Notes: generated from the letters alone by a model not told the origin. A DNA stretch of 64,000 nt from an uncultured Umboniibacter sp. (GCF_947497555.1 NZ_CANMGY010000003.1:186001-250000); one strand, 5' to 3'. Shown: positions 18,259 to 28,576, counted from the stretch's first letter. A program made the numbers and translations.

Positions 18259-18340
18259 ATTGTGCAATGACTCACTCCGTCGCGGACTAATTGAGTGTGT
18301 CGCGGCCCAATAGAATGCATTGCGGGCCGCGCGGGTTTGT
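18259..18340. repeat. Imperfect direct repeats of period about 20 bp, with hairpin
   Basis: GTCGCGGACTAATTGAGTG at 18279 recurs 20 bp later as GTCGCGGCCCAATAGAATG, about three quarters identical, and a more decayed copy begins near 18319; the phase may extend to 18259. GCGGCCC (18302-18308) and GGGCCGC (18324-18330) can also pair across the last two units. No gene is present. The hairpin lacks a strong T-run, so it is a weak terminator candidate for the MATE gene. Confidence 0.5.
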
Positions 18341-18422
18341 CGTTAGTAGAGTAAGGGGGCGATCGAAGACGATGCTTGCTCAATACCCGCTATCGGCAGT
18401 CTTGGACAACCTTATTGCTCCA

Positions 18423-18450
18423 CAAAAAAGGGCTACCTACCGGCAGCCCT
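18423..18450 (-). terminator. Rho-independent terminator of gpmA
   Basis: Read on the minus strand, a 9-bp stem AGGGCTGCC with its near-complement GGTAGCCCT (one mismatch) is followed by a run of six T residues. It lies about 32 bp beyond the gpmA stop codon, in the expected place and direction. Confidence 0.9.
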
Positions 18451-18481
18451 CATTCTGATACAGCATTTCGTTTGCGAAGAA

Positions 18482-19228
18482 CTACTTGGCTTTACCTTGC
18501 GCTGCAACTTCAGCCATGAGCTTTGCAACTTCTTCGGGGTCACCCACATACTCACTTGAGATAACCTGGAAATTCTCGTCTAGCGTGTAAAGCAGTGGCA
18601 TACCCGTTGGGATATTGATGCCCATGATGGCTTCGTCAGAGTAATTCTCCAAGTACTTCACCAGTGCACGAAGACTGTTTCCGTGAGCCACAACTAATGG
18701 CTTCTTGCCCGCCTTCAAGGCTGGAGCAATGGCGTCATGCCAGTAGGGCAATACACGATCGATAGTGCACTTTAAGCTTTCTGCATTAGGCAGTGCTCGG
18801 GCGTCAAGGTCGGCGTAACGCGGATCATTACTTGGGTGTTCAGCATCTTCCGCTGACATCGCTGGCGGTGGAGTGTCAAAGCTACGACGCCAAATTAGCA
18901 CCTGCTCTTCGCCATGCTTCGCCGCGGTTTCAGATTTATCAAGACCCTGGAGGCCACCGTAGTGACGCTCGTTAAGACGGTAGTTACGCTGAACTGGCAG
19001 CCAACTAAGATCCATCTCTTCAAGAATGTTATTCGAGGTGATAATTGCACGGCGCAATACTGAAGTGAAAACCGTATCGAATTCGATACCCTTCGCCTTC
19101 AACATCTGACCCGCTTTCTTAGCCTCGTCTAAGCCGCGCTCTGATAGCGGAACGTCCTTCCAGCCAGTAAAACGATTTTCTTTATTCCAAGTACTTTGAC
19201 CGTGACGAACCAAAACCAACTGATACAT
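18482..19228 (-). CDS. gpmA: 2,3-bisphosphoglycerate-dependent phosphoglycerate mutase
   Basis: A 248-residue dPGM, interconverting 3- and 2-phosphoglycerate in glycolysis and gluconeogenesis. The N-terminal [10 protein letters not shown] motif contains the phosphohistidine His9, the [13 protein letters not shown] and [15 protein letters not shown] segments form the substrate pocket, and [13 protein letters not shown] holds the second active-site His. Full length. Monocistronic, with a clear terminator. Confidence 0.98.
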   Translation of the reverse strand: MYQLVLVRHGQSTWNKENRFTGWKDVPLSERGLDEAKKAGQMLKAKGIEFDTVFTSVLRRAIITSNNILEEMDLSWLPVQRNYRLNERHYGGLQGLDKSETAAKHGEEQVLIWRRSFDTPPPAMSAEDAEHPSNDPRYADLDARALPNAESLKCTIDRVLPYWHDAIAPALKAGKKPLVVAHGNSLRALVKYLENYSDEAIMGINIPTGMPLLYTLDENFQVISSEYVGDPEEVAKLMAEVAAQGKAK

Positions 19229-19348
19229 GTAACTGCTCCCGTGCAGGTTGAGATGCGCCGCAGTATAGCGTGACTTTCGCCGATATACGACCTTAGCATG
19301 GCTGAATTATAGGCATAGTAACTATATCTTAGTTGTTATAGTGGTGGC

Positions 19349-20002
19349 TCAAGACAAGCTAGGTCGAACCCGCTTACTCGCCTCGCGGATCACATTGCTA
19401 ATACGTCCAGCCTCCACATCAATGCGCGTTCCCGCGCCCGGGGGGAAACTATCTCCACCAAGCTGTTCTATAAACTGCTGAACCTCTTCATCATCGCGAG
19501 CACCGGTTGCTGACCAACTTCCGGCATTAACGCAAAGTAGTGCAATGCCTTCATCCCCTGAAACCGCGCGTTGGATGGGCCAATCGTAAGCATTGGCCGG
19601 CCCATGAAGAATCCAAATCTGACGATACGTCTGCAGGGATGGTGGTAATTCCACTGTTTTATTTAGCGAACCATTAAAACGAACGCTCTGCGCCCACCGA
19701 GTGAATAGCACGTACGCTAGAATGACAAGAATGCTAGGGACGGTGCCGGTATAGGCTTCATCCGTAGTCAGGAGCACCCCCATATACAACAGCCCAAGAA
19801 TAAGCATCGAATTAGGTGACTTTTCAGTTAAAATTGGGGTGGTCGAGAATCGTCTCGCCCATTGCAGTTGCCCCTCAGGAACAAGAAAAATTAGCAATAC
19901 GAGCAGGGCATTTAACGTGATACCATCGGAGAGATTAGTCAGTTGCCAAATTGCCGCTAACACTAATAACAGTCTAAAAATGATTCCATAGGCAATTTTC
20001 AT
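19349..20002 (-). CDS. Unknown inner-membrane protein divergent from a response regulator
   Basis: A 217-residue protein not assigned to a family. The first 110 residues hold about four hydrophobic segments (around 8-24, 28-42, 66-80 and 88-102). The remaining 110 residues are soluble, begin with an IWILHGPANAYDWP segment and are rich in Gly, Asp and Glu (ATGARDDEEV, GGDSFPPGAG). There are no His-kinase H, N or G boxes. It diverges from the response regulator gene with only 36 bp between the start codons, so the promoters must overlap and the regulator may control it. It could be a small sensor or partner, but that is speculation. Confidence 0.65.
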   Translation of the reverse strand: MKIAYGIIFRLLLVLAAIWQLTNLSDGITLNALLVLLIFLVPEGQLQWARRFSTTPILTEKSPNSMLILGLLYMGVLLTTDEAYTGTVPSILVILAYVLFTRWAQSVRFNGSLNKTVELPPSLQTYRQIWILHGPANAYDWPIQRAVSGDEGIALLCVNAGSWSATGARDDEEVQQFIEQLGGDSFPPGAGTRIDVEAGRISNVIREASKRVRPSLS

Positions 20003-20038
20003 CGCAGCCTCTTAATTGGTCATTCAGGGAGATTCATT

Positions 20039-20731
20039 ATGGCTAAGACCATCGCTATCGTCGAGGACGAACCCTCGCTTGCCAGTAATTATCGTGACTT
20101 ATTTGAACAGGATGGTTTCCGGGTAGTGCATTACCCAAACCGTCAGACTGCTGAGGATGGAATCCTTGATGAACACCCTCACCTAATTATTTTAGACGTT
20201 GGCTTAGATGACGAGCGCGACGGCGGTTTCCAATTATTACGAAAGTTACGCGATAGCGCTCCAACTATCCCCATTATTTTTCTTACTCACCGAGATAGCG
20301 ATTTCGATAAAGTTGCCGGCCTCCACCTAGGCGCCGACGATTACCTCACCAAAGATATTGGTCTTGAGCATCTAAGGGTGCGAGTACGGAACCTGATTCA
20401 GCGTTTCGAAATCTTAGCTCAGGGTCACTCTGATACCAGTGATGAAATGTTGGTGGGTGAACTGCGAATCAATGACAAGAGCCTACAAGTTTGGTGGCAG
20501 GATAAATTGGTTGATCTCAAGGTACCTGAGTTTTATCTGGTGAAAGCCCTAGCGGAACGACCTGGTCATGTGAAATCGAAGGACGCGCTTATGTACGCGG
20601 CAAATATGACGGTGGATGACGCCACCATTACTTCCTATATTAAACGGATTCGTGGCAAGTTCGAACAGCTGGATAGCGCGTTTTCCGCTATCGAAACCAT
20701 CTATGCACAGGGCTATCGCTGGCGCAGCTAA
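20039..20731 (+). CDS. OmpR/PhoB-type response regulator, PdsR-like
   Basis: A 230-residue two-component response regulator. The receiver domain (1-120) has the acidic pocket Glu9-Asp10-Glu11, phospho-acceptor Asp53, Thr83 and Lys105. The C-terminal winged helix (about 135-228) carries the recognition region TITSYIKRIRGKF and ends in the usual YRWRS. The FLTHRDSDFDKVAGL and GADDYLTKDI segments and overall layout recall the regulator of the proteobacterial dedicated sorting system (PdsR), recognised from memory and not by search. No histidine kinase, class-B sortase or OmpA-like PdsO partner lies in the window, so it is an orphan here. It is divergent from the unknown membrane protein. Confidence 0.88.
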   Translation: MAKTIAIVEDEPSLASNYRDLFEQDGFRVVHYPNRQTAEDGILDEHPHLIILDVGLDDERDGGFQLLRKLRDSAPTIPIIFLTHRDSDFDKVAGLHLGADDYLTKDIGLEHLRVRVRNLIQRFEILAQGHSDTSDEMLVGELRINDKSLQVWWQDKLVDLKVPEFYLVKALAERPGHVKSKDALMYAANMTVDDATITSYIKRIRGKFEQLDSAFSAIETIYAQGYRWRS

Positions 20732-20770
20732 CATTGCTACGCCATAGCCTTAGGCTGGAACTGAAGCTTA

Positions 20771-20842
20771 GTCTCAGACTTGGGTCTCGTCTCAGACTTG
20801 GGTCTAGTCTCGGATTTGCGCTGAGTCTCAGGCCTGGGCTAG
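20771..20842. repeat. 18-bp tandem repeat, four copies, overlapping hisC stop
   Basis: Units start at 20771, 20789, 20807 and 20825, each beginning GTCTC. The first two are 17/18 identical (GTCTCAGACTTGGGTCT plus one base); the third and fourth have diverged. The hisC stop codon (minus strand, 20839-20841) falls inside the last unit, so the array forms the hisC 3' end and trailer. The period of 18 is a multiple of three, so expansion into the gene would keep frame. Confidence 0.9.
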
Positions 20843-21918
20843 GATGCCAAACCTTCCAAACTACTCTCCAGCGCAGATAGCAGCAAGGTGTTATCGGAGA
20901 TACTGGATACAGTAATTCGAATACAACGCTCAAATAGGGGATGAGCGCCACAGAGGTTCTTTATCAACACGCCGCGATCTCTAAGTTCCTTGCAGAGCAC
21001 CGCGCCTTCATAATTCGTTCGAACGATCAAAAAGTTCGCCTGCGATGGGAAAACTTCAAGGCCGAGCTCGGTCAGCGCGCTGCTGAGTTCCTCACGATTT
21101 TCCGTCAACTGCCCGGCTTCCAATCCTAAAGGTGCCCAGGCGTTGGCGACAAACTCCGCGGTGGCCTGAGTCAGTACGTTAATATTGTAGGGCATGCGAA
21201 CTTTGTTGAACTGTTCCAACCATTCCTGCTTCGCAATCAGCATTCCCAAACGAATACCGGCAAAGCCCTGCTTCGACAGCGTGCGAACGATCACGACATT
21301 ATCATAGCGGCGAATCCACTCTAGATGGTGGCGGTCGCTGTAGGCGTAATAGGCCTCATCAATCACCACTAAGCCTTCAGCAGCATCAACAATGGCTTCC
21401 AAATCCTCAACCGCCCAGTTATTGGCCGTTGGATTATTAGGCTGCGCCAAGAAGATGATTGCGGGCTGTTGCGCGTTTATCTGCTCAAGCATCGCTGGCA
21501 GATTCAACGAGAAGTCAGCATTTAAATCCACACCAATAAACTCAATACGATTCCATTGGCAGAGCGTTTCGTACATCACAAATGATGGGGATGGTGCTAA
21601 CACCTTGGTGTCATCGTTGGCGACCGCTTGAATCAAAATCTGTAGCAGCTCATCGGAACCGTTGCCGAACAGAATGCCTTCATCGTCAGCTAAGCCAAAT
21701 ACTTCTGAAAACCGCTTTGCTGCCTTAGTAGCGTTTGGATCTGGATAGCGATTTAAGGACGTATTAGCAATAGCCTGTAACCACTGCTGCTGTAGCTCGC
21801 CACTCAGCTTGAAGGGACTTTCCATGGCATCAAGTTTGAGTAAACCCTGACTGCTTTGGACGTGATAAGCGGACTGTTTCAATAGCTCTGGACGAATTAT
21901 GCGGTGAATTCGGGACAC
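20839..21918 (-). CDS. hisC: Histidinol-phosphate aminotransferase
   Basis: A 359-residue class I/II PLP-dependent aminotransferase that makes L-histidinol phosphate from imidazole acetol phosphate. The PLP lysine is Lys216 in TLSKQGFAGIRLG, with GNGSDE binding the PLP phosphate and AQPNNPT and VIDEAYY lining the cofactor. Full length. It follows hisD by 3 bp in a hisG-hisD-hisC unit downstream of murA. The C-terminus runs into an 18-bp repeat array. Confidence 0.95.
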   Translation of the reverse strand: MSRIHRIIRPELLKQSAYHVQSSQGLLKLDAMESPFKLSGELQQQWLQAIANTSLNRYPDPNATKAAKRFSEVFGLADDEGILFGNGSDELLQILIQAVANDDTKVLAPSPSFVMYETLCQWNRIEFIGVDLNADFSLNLPAMLEQINAQQPAIIFLAQPNNPTANNWAVEDLEAIVDAAEGLVVIDEAYYAYSDRHHLEWIRRYDNVVIVRTLSKQGFAGIRLGMLIAKQEWLEQFNKVRMPYNINVLTQATAEFVANAWAPLGLEAGQLTENREELSSALTELGLEVFPSQANFLIVRTNYEGAVLCKELRDRGVLIKNLCGAHPLFERCIRITVSSISDNTLLLSALESSLEGLAS

Positions 21919-21921
21919 GCT

Positions 21922-23226
21922 TTAATCCTCTTTTCTCAACCGCGCTGATAGCGCGTGAGCGGATAGTGATTCATGATCGGCAAGTAACCCTGCGCAATCC
22001 GCTAGGACCTTTGCCCCCAATGGACTCACATTGATCACCGAGCTTCGTTTCTGGAAATCATAAACACCCAACGGCGAAGAAAATCGCGCAGTTCCGGATG
22101 TTGGTAGCACGTGGTTTGGCCCTGCACAATAGTCGCCAAAAGCCTCCGGCGTATAGCCGCCCACAAATATTGCACCGGCATGGCGAATTTTCGAAACCCA
22201 CTGGTCCGCATTAGCAAACGCGAGCTCTAAATGTTCGGCGGCAATCTGATTAGCTAACTCCACCGCTTCCTCCAGAGAAGCCACCTGAATTAATGCTCCG
22301 CGGCCTTCTATGGAAGCACGGATAATATCCTTGCGCGGCATGGCTTCAATCAGTTCATCTAGCGCTGTTTGAACCGCTGTTAACACTTCAGCGTCAGCAC
22401 TGATAAGAATCGATTGCGCTAATTCATCGTGCTCTGCCTGAGCAAACAAATCAGCCGCTAACCACTGTGGAGAAACGGTATCGTCCGCAATCACCAAAAT
22501 TTCCGAAGGCCCCGCTATCATATCTAAGCCAACGCGCCCAAATACCTGACGTTTGGCCGCAGCGACAAAGCGATTGCCAGGACCAACGATTTTGTCGACC
22601 TTAGGGACACTCTGCGTCCCATAGCATAACGCAGCAACCGCCTGAGCTCCGCCTATCGCGAAGAAACGACTCACACCAGCGAGAGCCGCAGCGGCCATCA
22701 CAAGAGGATTCAATTCACCGCTAGGAGTTGGACTTACCATAATGATTTCATCCACACCCGCAACCTGTGCAGGTAGTGCGTTCATCAACACCGAGGATGG
22801 GTAAGAAGCTTTGCCTCCCGGGACATAAATTCCCACCCGCTCTAAAGGGGTGACTTGCTGGCCCAGAGCAGTGCCGTATTCGTCTGTAATCGTCCAGCTC
22901 TCAGCCAGCTGATGCCGGTGATAGCTCCGAATGCGATCGGCCGCCAACTCCAAGGCACTACGGACTTCATCGTCCAAGTTCTTGAGTGCGTCTTGGCAGA
23001 CTGCCATTGGGATTTCGAAGCTGTTGGCATCGGTGAAATCGGTATTATCAAAGCGATTGCTCAGCTCAACCAGAGCCTCATCGCCATGGGAGCGAACCGA
23101 GCTAATAATGTCGCGAACCGCTAGGTCCAATTGATCATCGTTGGTCGCTTCCCAAGCAAGTAGCTCACTCAATTTCTGTTGAAAACGATCATTTGAACTA
23201 TCGAGGTGTTTTATCTTCAAGCTCAC
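21922..23226 (-). CDS. hisD: Histidinol dehydrogenase
   Basis: A 434-residue zinc-dependent, NAD-linked dehydrogenase that performs the last two oxidations of histidine synthesis. Key segments are [16 protein letters not shown], the AEHDELAQS region that supplies the zinc ligand and catalytic residues, and [13 protein letters not shown]. Full length. It overlaps the end of hisG by 4 bp (ATGA), evidence of translational coupling, and is followed by hisC. Confidence 0.97.
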   Translation of the reverse strand: MSLKIKHLDSSNDRFQQKLSELLAWEATNDDQLDLAVRDIISSVRSHGDEALVELSNRFDNTDFTDANSFEIPMAVCQDALKNLDDEVRSALELAADRIRSYHRHQLAESWTITDEYGTALGQQVTPLERVGIYVPGGKASYPSSVLMNALPAQVAGVDEIIMVSPTPSGELNPLVMAAAALAGVSRFFAIGGAQAVAALCYGTQSVPKVDKIVGPGNRFVAAAKRQVFGRVGLDMIAGPSEILVIADDTVSPQWLAADLFAQAEHDELAQSILISADAEVLTAVQTALDELIEAMPRKDIIRASIEGRGALIQVASLEEAVELANQIAAEHLELAFANADQWVSKIRHAGAIFVGGYTPEAFGDYCAGPNHVLPTSGTARFSSPLGVYDFQKRSSVINVSPLGAKVLADCAGLLADHESLSAHALSARLRKED

Positions 23227-23852
23227 TGGGCTATTGCCTCACGTAATGCGTCAATAATTGCAGTCACAGCGGCATGTTTAGTCTTCATTGATGCGCGGTT
23301 AACGATGACTCGAGAACTCACATGGCAGATAAATTCGCGCGGCTCGAGGCCATTGGCCTTTAGGGTATTGCCGGTATCAACGATATCAACAATCTCATCG
23401 GCCAAATCCAAGATCGGTGCGAGCTCCATAGCTCCGTAGAGCTTAATCAGATCAACCTGCCTGCCCTGCTCCGCATAGAACTGCTCAGCGACTTTGAGGT
23501 ATTTAGTCGCCACACGAATACGTCCCGTTTTTATTTCCGAGCCCTTTTTCGCCGCGGTCATTAGATCGCAGGTCGCGATACCCAAGTCAAGAGGTTCATA
23601 GAAATCGCCATTGTCTATTTCTAACAGTATATCTTTGCCCGATATACCAATATCAGCACTACCAAAACGAACATAGGTAGGTACATCAACTCCTCTGAGA
23701 ATAAGGAGTTGAACATCTGCTCGGTTAGTCGCAAACACCAGCTTTCGACTGGTGTGGATATCTTCGATAGGTTCAATGCCGGCTTTGGCAAGAAGTGGAA
23801 GCGTTTCTTTGAGAATTCGCCCTTTAGTCAAGGCTATTGTAATGGTCCTCAT
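23223..23852 (-). CDS. hisG: ATP phosphoribosyltransferase, short form
   Basis: A 209-residue HisG of the short type, lacking the C-terminal regulatory domain of the roughly 300-residue enterobacterial enzyme. It catalyses the first step of histidine biosynthesis. The phosphoribosyl-binding region [14 protein letters not shown] and the N-terminal ALTKGRI are clear. Short HisG works only with the regulatory subunit HisZ, a histidyl-tRNA synthetase paralogue; no hisZ is in this window. It lies 27 bp downstream of murA and overlaps hisD by 4 bp. Confidence 0.96.
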   Translation of the reverse strand: MRTITIALTKGRILKETLPLLAKAGIEPIEDIHTSRKLVFATNRADVQLLILRGVDVPTYVRFGSADIGISGKDILLEIDNGDFYEPLDLGIATCDLMTAAKKGSEIKTGRIRVATKYLKVAEQFYAEQGRQVDLIKLYGAMELAPILDLADEIVDIVDTGNTLKANGLEPREFICHVSSRVIVNRASMKTKHAAVTAIIDALREAIAQ

Positions 23853-23879
23853 TTATCCCCCAGTAATGAACGCATCAAA

Positions 23880-25142
<1,263 letters not shown>

Positions 25143-25385
25143 TCAGCCCTGTTTCGCTGCCCACTGCGCCGGTGTCAGCGCTTGAATATGCAGTGCATGT
25201 AATGCACCGGAAGCAATGTGATCGTTCAAGCAAGCGTAGACGCTCTGCTGTTTTTTAACCGGTGTCATCCCCGCAAACGTCTCGCTCACGACCCGAATTG
25301 AGTAGTGACTGCCATCACGGCCCACTTCAACCTGCGCTTCAGGAAAGGCGGCTACTACGATTTCTTTAACTTGTTCTGCTTCCAT
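25143..25385 (-). CDS. ibaG: BolA family protein IbaG
   Basis: An 80-residue BolA-fold protein of the IbaG type, encoded just upstream of murA as in E. coli. BolA proteins bind monothiol glutaredoxins through a shared [2Fe-2S] cluster and are implicated in iron-sulfur trafficking and acid response. The HYSIRVVSETFAG segment and the C-terminal HALHIQALTP are family hallmarks; the latter holds the His cluster ligand. The Shine-Dalgarno AGAGG is well placed. Confidence 0.93.
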   Translation of the reverse strand: MEAEQVKEIVVAAFPEAQVEVGRDGSHYSIRVVSETFAGMTPVKKQQSVYACLNDHIASGALHALHIQALTPAQWAAKQG

Positions 25386-25408
25386 ATTATCCTCTGGTCT
25401 GGAAAGGC

Positions 25409-25999
25409 TTATTGCCCCCAGTTATCGATTACCGCGTCAATAGAGTTGAGCTCTGTCATCATTCGCGCGAATTGTTGATTATAGGTTTGCCCTAAATTTA
25501 CGCCATTTACACGCAAATTTAACATTACCCAGCGGCCATCTGAACGTTGCCCCATGGTGTAGATAACGTTAAGACCGCCAGCAATCCCCTCAACGGTTTG
25601 GCGAACTGGTACTCTGCGTTCTCCCGCATAACGTTCTTCTACGGGCAAAGTGGTAACGCGCTCGCCGTTATAGGCTAAAAAACTCTTTGCATAGGTTGAT
25701 ATCATCACCGATCTAAAACGCGTGCCAAAACGCGAAATTTGTTCTGGTGAGGCGCTTTGGCGATAACGACCCATAATTTGCGCTGCAATCCAGTCGAAAT
25801 CTGCGTAATAGGTCATTAACTCGTCTAGCCGTGGCATGAAACCGTCGAGGTCATTGCCATTTTCCTTGGCCTCCATAACCACCTCAATGACTTCATTAGT
25901 CATCTTGGCCACCGCTTCATCCGCAGGTAAATTCTCGGATATAGCCGTATTCACTTGTAGAGAACACAACGTTAGTAATGCGATTTGCAAATACTTCAT
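25409..25999 (-). CDS. mlaC: Periplasmic phospholipid-binding protein MlaC
   Basis: A 196-residue protein of the MlaC/Ttg2 family, which ferries phospholipids between the outer-membrane MlaA complex and the inner-membrane MlaFEDB transporter. A signal peptide (about 1-21) is followed by the family's helical region (YYADFDWIAAQIMGRYR) and the C-terminal sheet (SDGRWVMLNLRVNGVNLG). It is complete. Unusually, mlaF, mlaE, mlaD and mlaB are missing: ibaG follows 23 bp downstream and the divergent yrbG begins 147 bp upstream. Its transporter must be encoded elsewhere or has been lost. Confidence 0.93.
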   Translation of the reverse strand: MKYLQIALLTLCSLQVNTAISENLPADEAVAKMTNEVIEVVMEAKENGNDLDGFMPRLDELMTYYADFDWIAAQIMGRYRQSASPEQISRFGTRFRSVMISTYAKSFLAYNGERVTTLPVEERYAGERRVPVRQTVEGIAGGLNVIYTMGQRSDGRWVMLNLRVNGVNLGQTYNQQFARMMTELNSIDAVIDNWGQ

Positions 26000-26145
26000 A
26001 ACTCAAGCTTCCTATCTCTAATGATGCCATTCTACCGCTACTAGTGGTAAGTTCCAATGAAAGGACATCGAATTCTACTGACATTAACTCGTTCTATGTT
26101 TAAAATTACCAGTTCATCTAATCATATGTTGTAACACCTGCCTTT

Positions 26146-27087
26146 ATGCCAACAGAAATTGTCTATCAAACACTTGCCATTCTTCTCGGTTTTAGCGGAC
26201 TCATTTGGAGCGCCGACCGATTCGTAGCAAGCTCCGCTTCGATTGCTAAAAACCTGGGTATGTCAACCATGACCATTGGTTTAACGATTGTATCGCTAGG
26301 CACTTCTGCCCCGGAGGTACTCGTTGCGTTAAGTGCCAGCCTCGATAACTCCGGTAGTTTAGCCATGGGCAATGCTTTAGGCTCGAATGTTGCCAATATC
26401 GCGCTGGTGTTAGCCATTACCGCCATTGTCGCTCCCATACCCATTGCCAAACAGTTATTCAAAATGGAAGCGCCATTTCTAGTTGGCGTCACTGCTCTGC
26501 TGGGATTATTCATCTTTAATGGCGAGCTTAGCCCACTGGAGGGATTGATTCTCCTGTTACTTATACCTGTTTTTCTCTGGTTAGTTTCGCGTACTCAAGC
26601 CGACCTCGAGCAAGAGGAAATTGAAGGCAGCGAAGGCTTGAAAACCTTTTTATGGTTTGTCGTTAGCCTGGCTATCCTGATTGGTAGCGCTAATACGCTT
26701 GTTTGGGGAGCCAAGGGCGTTGCCTTAACGTTAGGCGTGAGCGAACTCGTCATCGGACTAACAATTGTGGCCATAGGTACTAGCCTGCCCGAATTAGCCG
26801 CCTCGGTTGCCAGTGCACTGAAGGGTCATCATGATATCGCCCTCGGTAATATTATTGGCTCTAATATTTTCAACATCATCGCGGTGGCAAGTATTCCTGG
26901 GGTCGTCGGCCCTCTCGTTATAGAGGCTGATATTCTTTCGCGCGACTATTATGTCATGGCGGGATTAACAGCACTCTTAGTGATCGCCTGCGCATTAACA
27001 CTAAAACGCACCCATAGTAAGCTAGGCAGAAGCTTTGGCGTCGTTATGTTAAGCTGCTTCTGCGCCTACTATTACTTTCTTGTTTGA
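26146..27087 (+). CDS. yrbG: Calcium/sodium antiporter YrbG
   Basis: A 313-residue cation/Ca2+ exchanger of the CaCA superfamily with about ten membrane helices. Two inverted repeats carry the ion-binding signatures GTSAPE (about residues 50-55) with GNALGSNVAN, and GTSLPE (around 210) with GNIIGSNIFN. The physiological role is uncertain in E. coli. It opens the kds-lpt-rpoN cluster and diverges from mlaC, the standard gammaproteobacterial arrangement apart from the missing mlaFED. Confidence 0.93.
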   Translation: MPTEIVYQTLAILLGFSGLIWSADRFVASSASIAKNLGMSTMTIGLTIVSLGTSAPEVLVALSASLDNSGSLAMGNALGSNVANIALVLAITAIVAPIPIAKQLFKMEAPFLVGVTALLGLFIFNGELSPLEGLILLLLIPVFLWLVSRTQADLEQEEIEGSEGLKTFLWFVVSLAILIGSANTLVWGAKGVALTLGVSELVIGLTIVAIGTSLPELAASVASALKGHHDIALGNIIGSNIFNIIAVASIPGVVGPLVIEADILSRDYYVMAGLTALLVIACALTLKRTHSKLGRSFGVVMLSCFCAYYYFLV

Positions 27088-27095
27088 GGACGTTT

Positions 27096-28058
27096 ATGAC
27101 CATTGACCACCTTGCATCGGCCAAGCGCACGATAGACCTTGAAGCTAGCGCCGTTAGCGGCCTGTTAAGCCGTCTCGATGAAAATTTTTCGATCGCTTGT
27201 GACATCGTCATGAACTGTTCAGGAAGAGTTATTGTCACGGGCATGGGTAAGTCTGGGCATATTAGCAAGAAGGTTGCAGCAACATTGGCCTCAACAGGAA
27301 CGCCCGCATTCTTCGTTCATCCCGCTGAAGCCAGCCATGGTGATTTAGGCATGATGACGGAAAACGATGTAGTCCTAGCGCTAAGCAACAGCGGCACCAC
27401 CGCTGAAGTCGTTTCACTACTACCCCTAATCAAACGCCTGGGGATAAAGCTTATTAGTATCACTGGCAACCTAAATTCCACCCTCTCACTGGCCGCGGAT
27501 GCTCCACTAAATAGTGGTATAGATACCGAAGCATGCCCGCTCAATCTAGCGCCTACCTCTAGTACTACCGCACAGTTAGTGATGGGTGACGCCTTGGCAA
27601 TCGCCCTGTTAGAAGCTAGGGGTTTCAGCGCTGAGGATTTTGCCTTTTCTCACCCCGGTGGAGCACTGGGACGTAAGCTACTATTAAAGGTCAGCGACGT
27701 GATGCATAACCGCGACGATTTACCGGTTTGTTCACCAGCGACCTCAGTGAAGGACGCGCTGTTCGAAATCACCAGTAAGGGACTTGGCATGACCCTAGTA
27801 CTTGACGAGGGTAAGCTGCAAGGGATCTTCACCGATGGAGATCTGCGTCGCGCGATGGATCATTATGACCGAGTCATGCCGGTGGCGTTGGCGGAGGTAA
27901 TGACTACAGAATGTAAGACCGTTGCTCCAAATATGCTCGCCGCCGAGGCGCTGTGCCTCATGGAAGACTGGCAAATCACTAGCTTAGTGGTAACGGAAGG
28001 TGGTCAGGTGGTTGGTGTTGTTCATCTTCATAGTCTTCTGAAAGCAGGAGTAGCCTAA
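27096..28058 (+). CDS. kdsD: Arabinose-5-phosphate isomerase
   Basis: A 320-residue enzyme that makes D-arabinose 5-phosphate from ribulose 5-phosphate, the first step of Kdo synthesis for LPS. The SIS domain (about 30-180) has GMGKSGHISKK and the SNSGTTAEV phosphosugar motif, followed by two CBS domains (about 200-320). I start at the ATG at 27096, six bases after GAGGA, rather than at the TTG at 27084. The stop codon overlaps the kdsC start (TAATG). Confidence 0.96.
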   Translation: MTIDHLASAKRTIDLEASAVSGLLSRLDENFSIACDIVMNCSGRVIVTGMGKSGHISKKVAATLASTGTPAFFVHPAEASHGDLGMMTENDVVLALSNSGTTAEVVSLLPLIKRLGIKLISITGNLNSTLSLAADAPLNSGIDTEACPLNLAPTSSTTAQLVMGDALAIALLEARGFSAEDFAFSHPGGALGRKLLLKVSDVMHNRDDLPVCSPATSVKDALFEITSKGLGMTLVLDEGKLQGIFTDGDLRRAMDHYDRVMPVALAEVMTTECKTVAPNMLAAEALCLMEDWQITSLVVTEGGQVVGVVHLHSLLKAGVA

Positions 28059-28576
28059 TGAGCGCAACTGATCTTGCCAAGGATATCTGCTTCGTCGTGA
28101 CCGATGTTGACGGCGTTCTTACCAACGGACAACTTATGTTCACCGCTCAGGGCGAGCAGTTTAAAAACTTCAACACCCTCGATGGCCACGGCATCAAGCT
28201 ACTTCAGTCGGAAGGCATTGAAGTCGCAATCATCACCGGCAGAACCAGTGAGATGGTGCTTAAACGAGCGACCGATCTCGGAATCAAGACAATTATTCAA
28301 GGCCGTGAGGACAAGTGGATTCCCCTTCAGGAAATGCTAGCCGAGCGTAATTTGCAACCTAAGCAAGTTGCTTATGTTGGTGACGATTGGCCTGACCTGG
28401 CCTGCATTCGCCGCGTGGGCCTAGGTGTTGCGGTCGCCAATGCCGACGAAGCCGTTAAAGCCCATGCAGATTATATTACCGAGCGCCGCGGTGGCGAGGG
28501 TGCATTTCGCGAAGTCGCTAGCTTGATTTTAAAAGCTCAAGATCGCTATGACAGAGTCCTGGAAAAATGGTTGTAA
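28058..28576 (+). CDS. kdsC: 3-deoxy-D-manno-octulosonate 8-phosphate phosphatase
   Basis: A 172-residue C0-type HAD phosphatase that releases Kdo from Kdo 8-phosphate. Asp16 and Asp18 in DVDGVLTNG are the nucleophile and the acid/base, ITGRTS is motif II, and GDDWPDL is motif IV. It is full length, and its last ten bases overlap lptC. Confidence 0.97.
   Translation: MSATDLAKDICFVVTDVDGVLTNGQLMFTAQGEQFKNFNTLDGHGIKLLQSEGIEVAIITGRTSEMVLKRATDLGIKTIIQGREDKWIPLQEMLAERNLQPKQVAYVGDDWPDLACIRRVGLGVAVANADEAVKAHADYITERRGGEGAFREVASLILKAQDRYDRVLEKWL

Noticed and set aside
20688-20951. Frame reading Leu-Arg-rich repeats through the 18-bp array
   Set aside because: The repetitive peptide results from the DNA repeat; it overlaps hisC out of frame and has no supported start.
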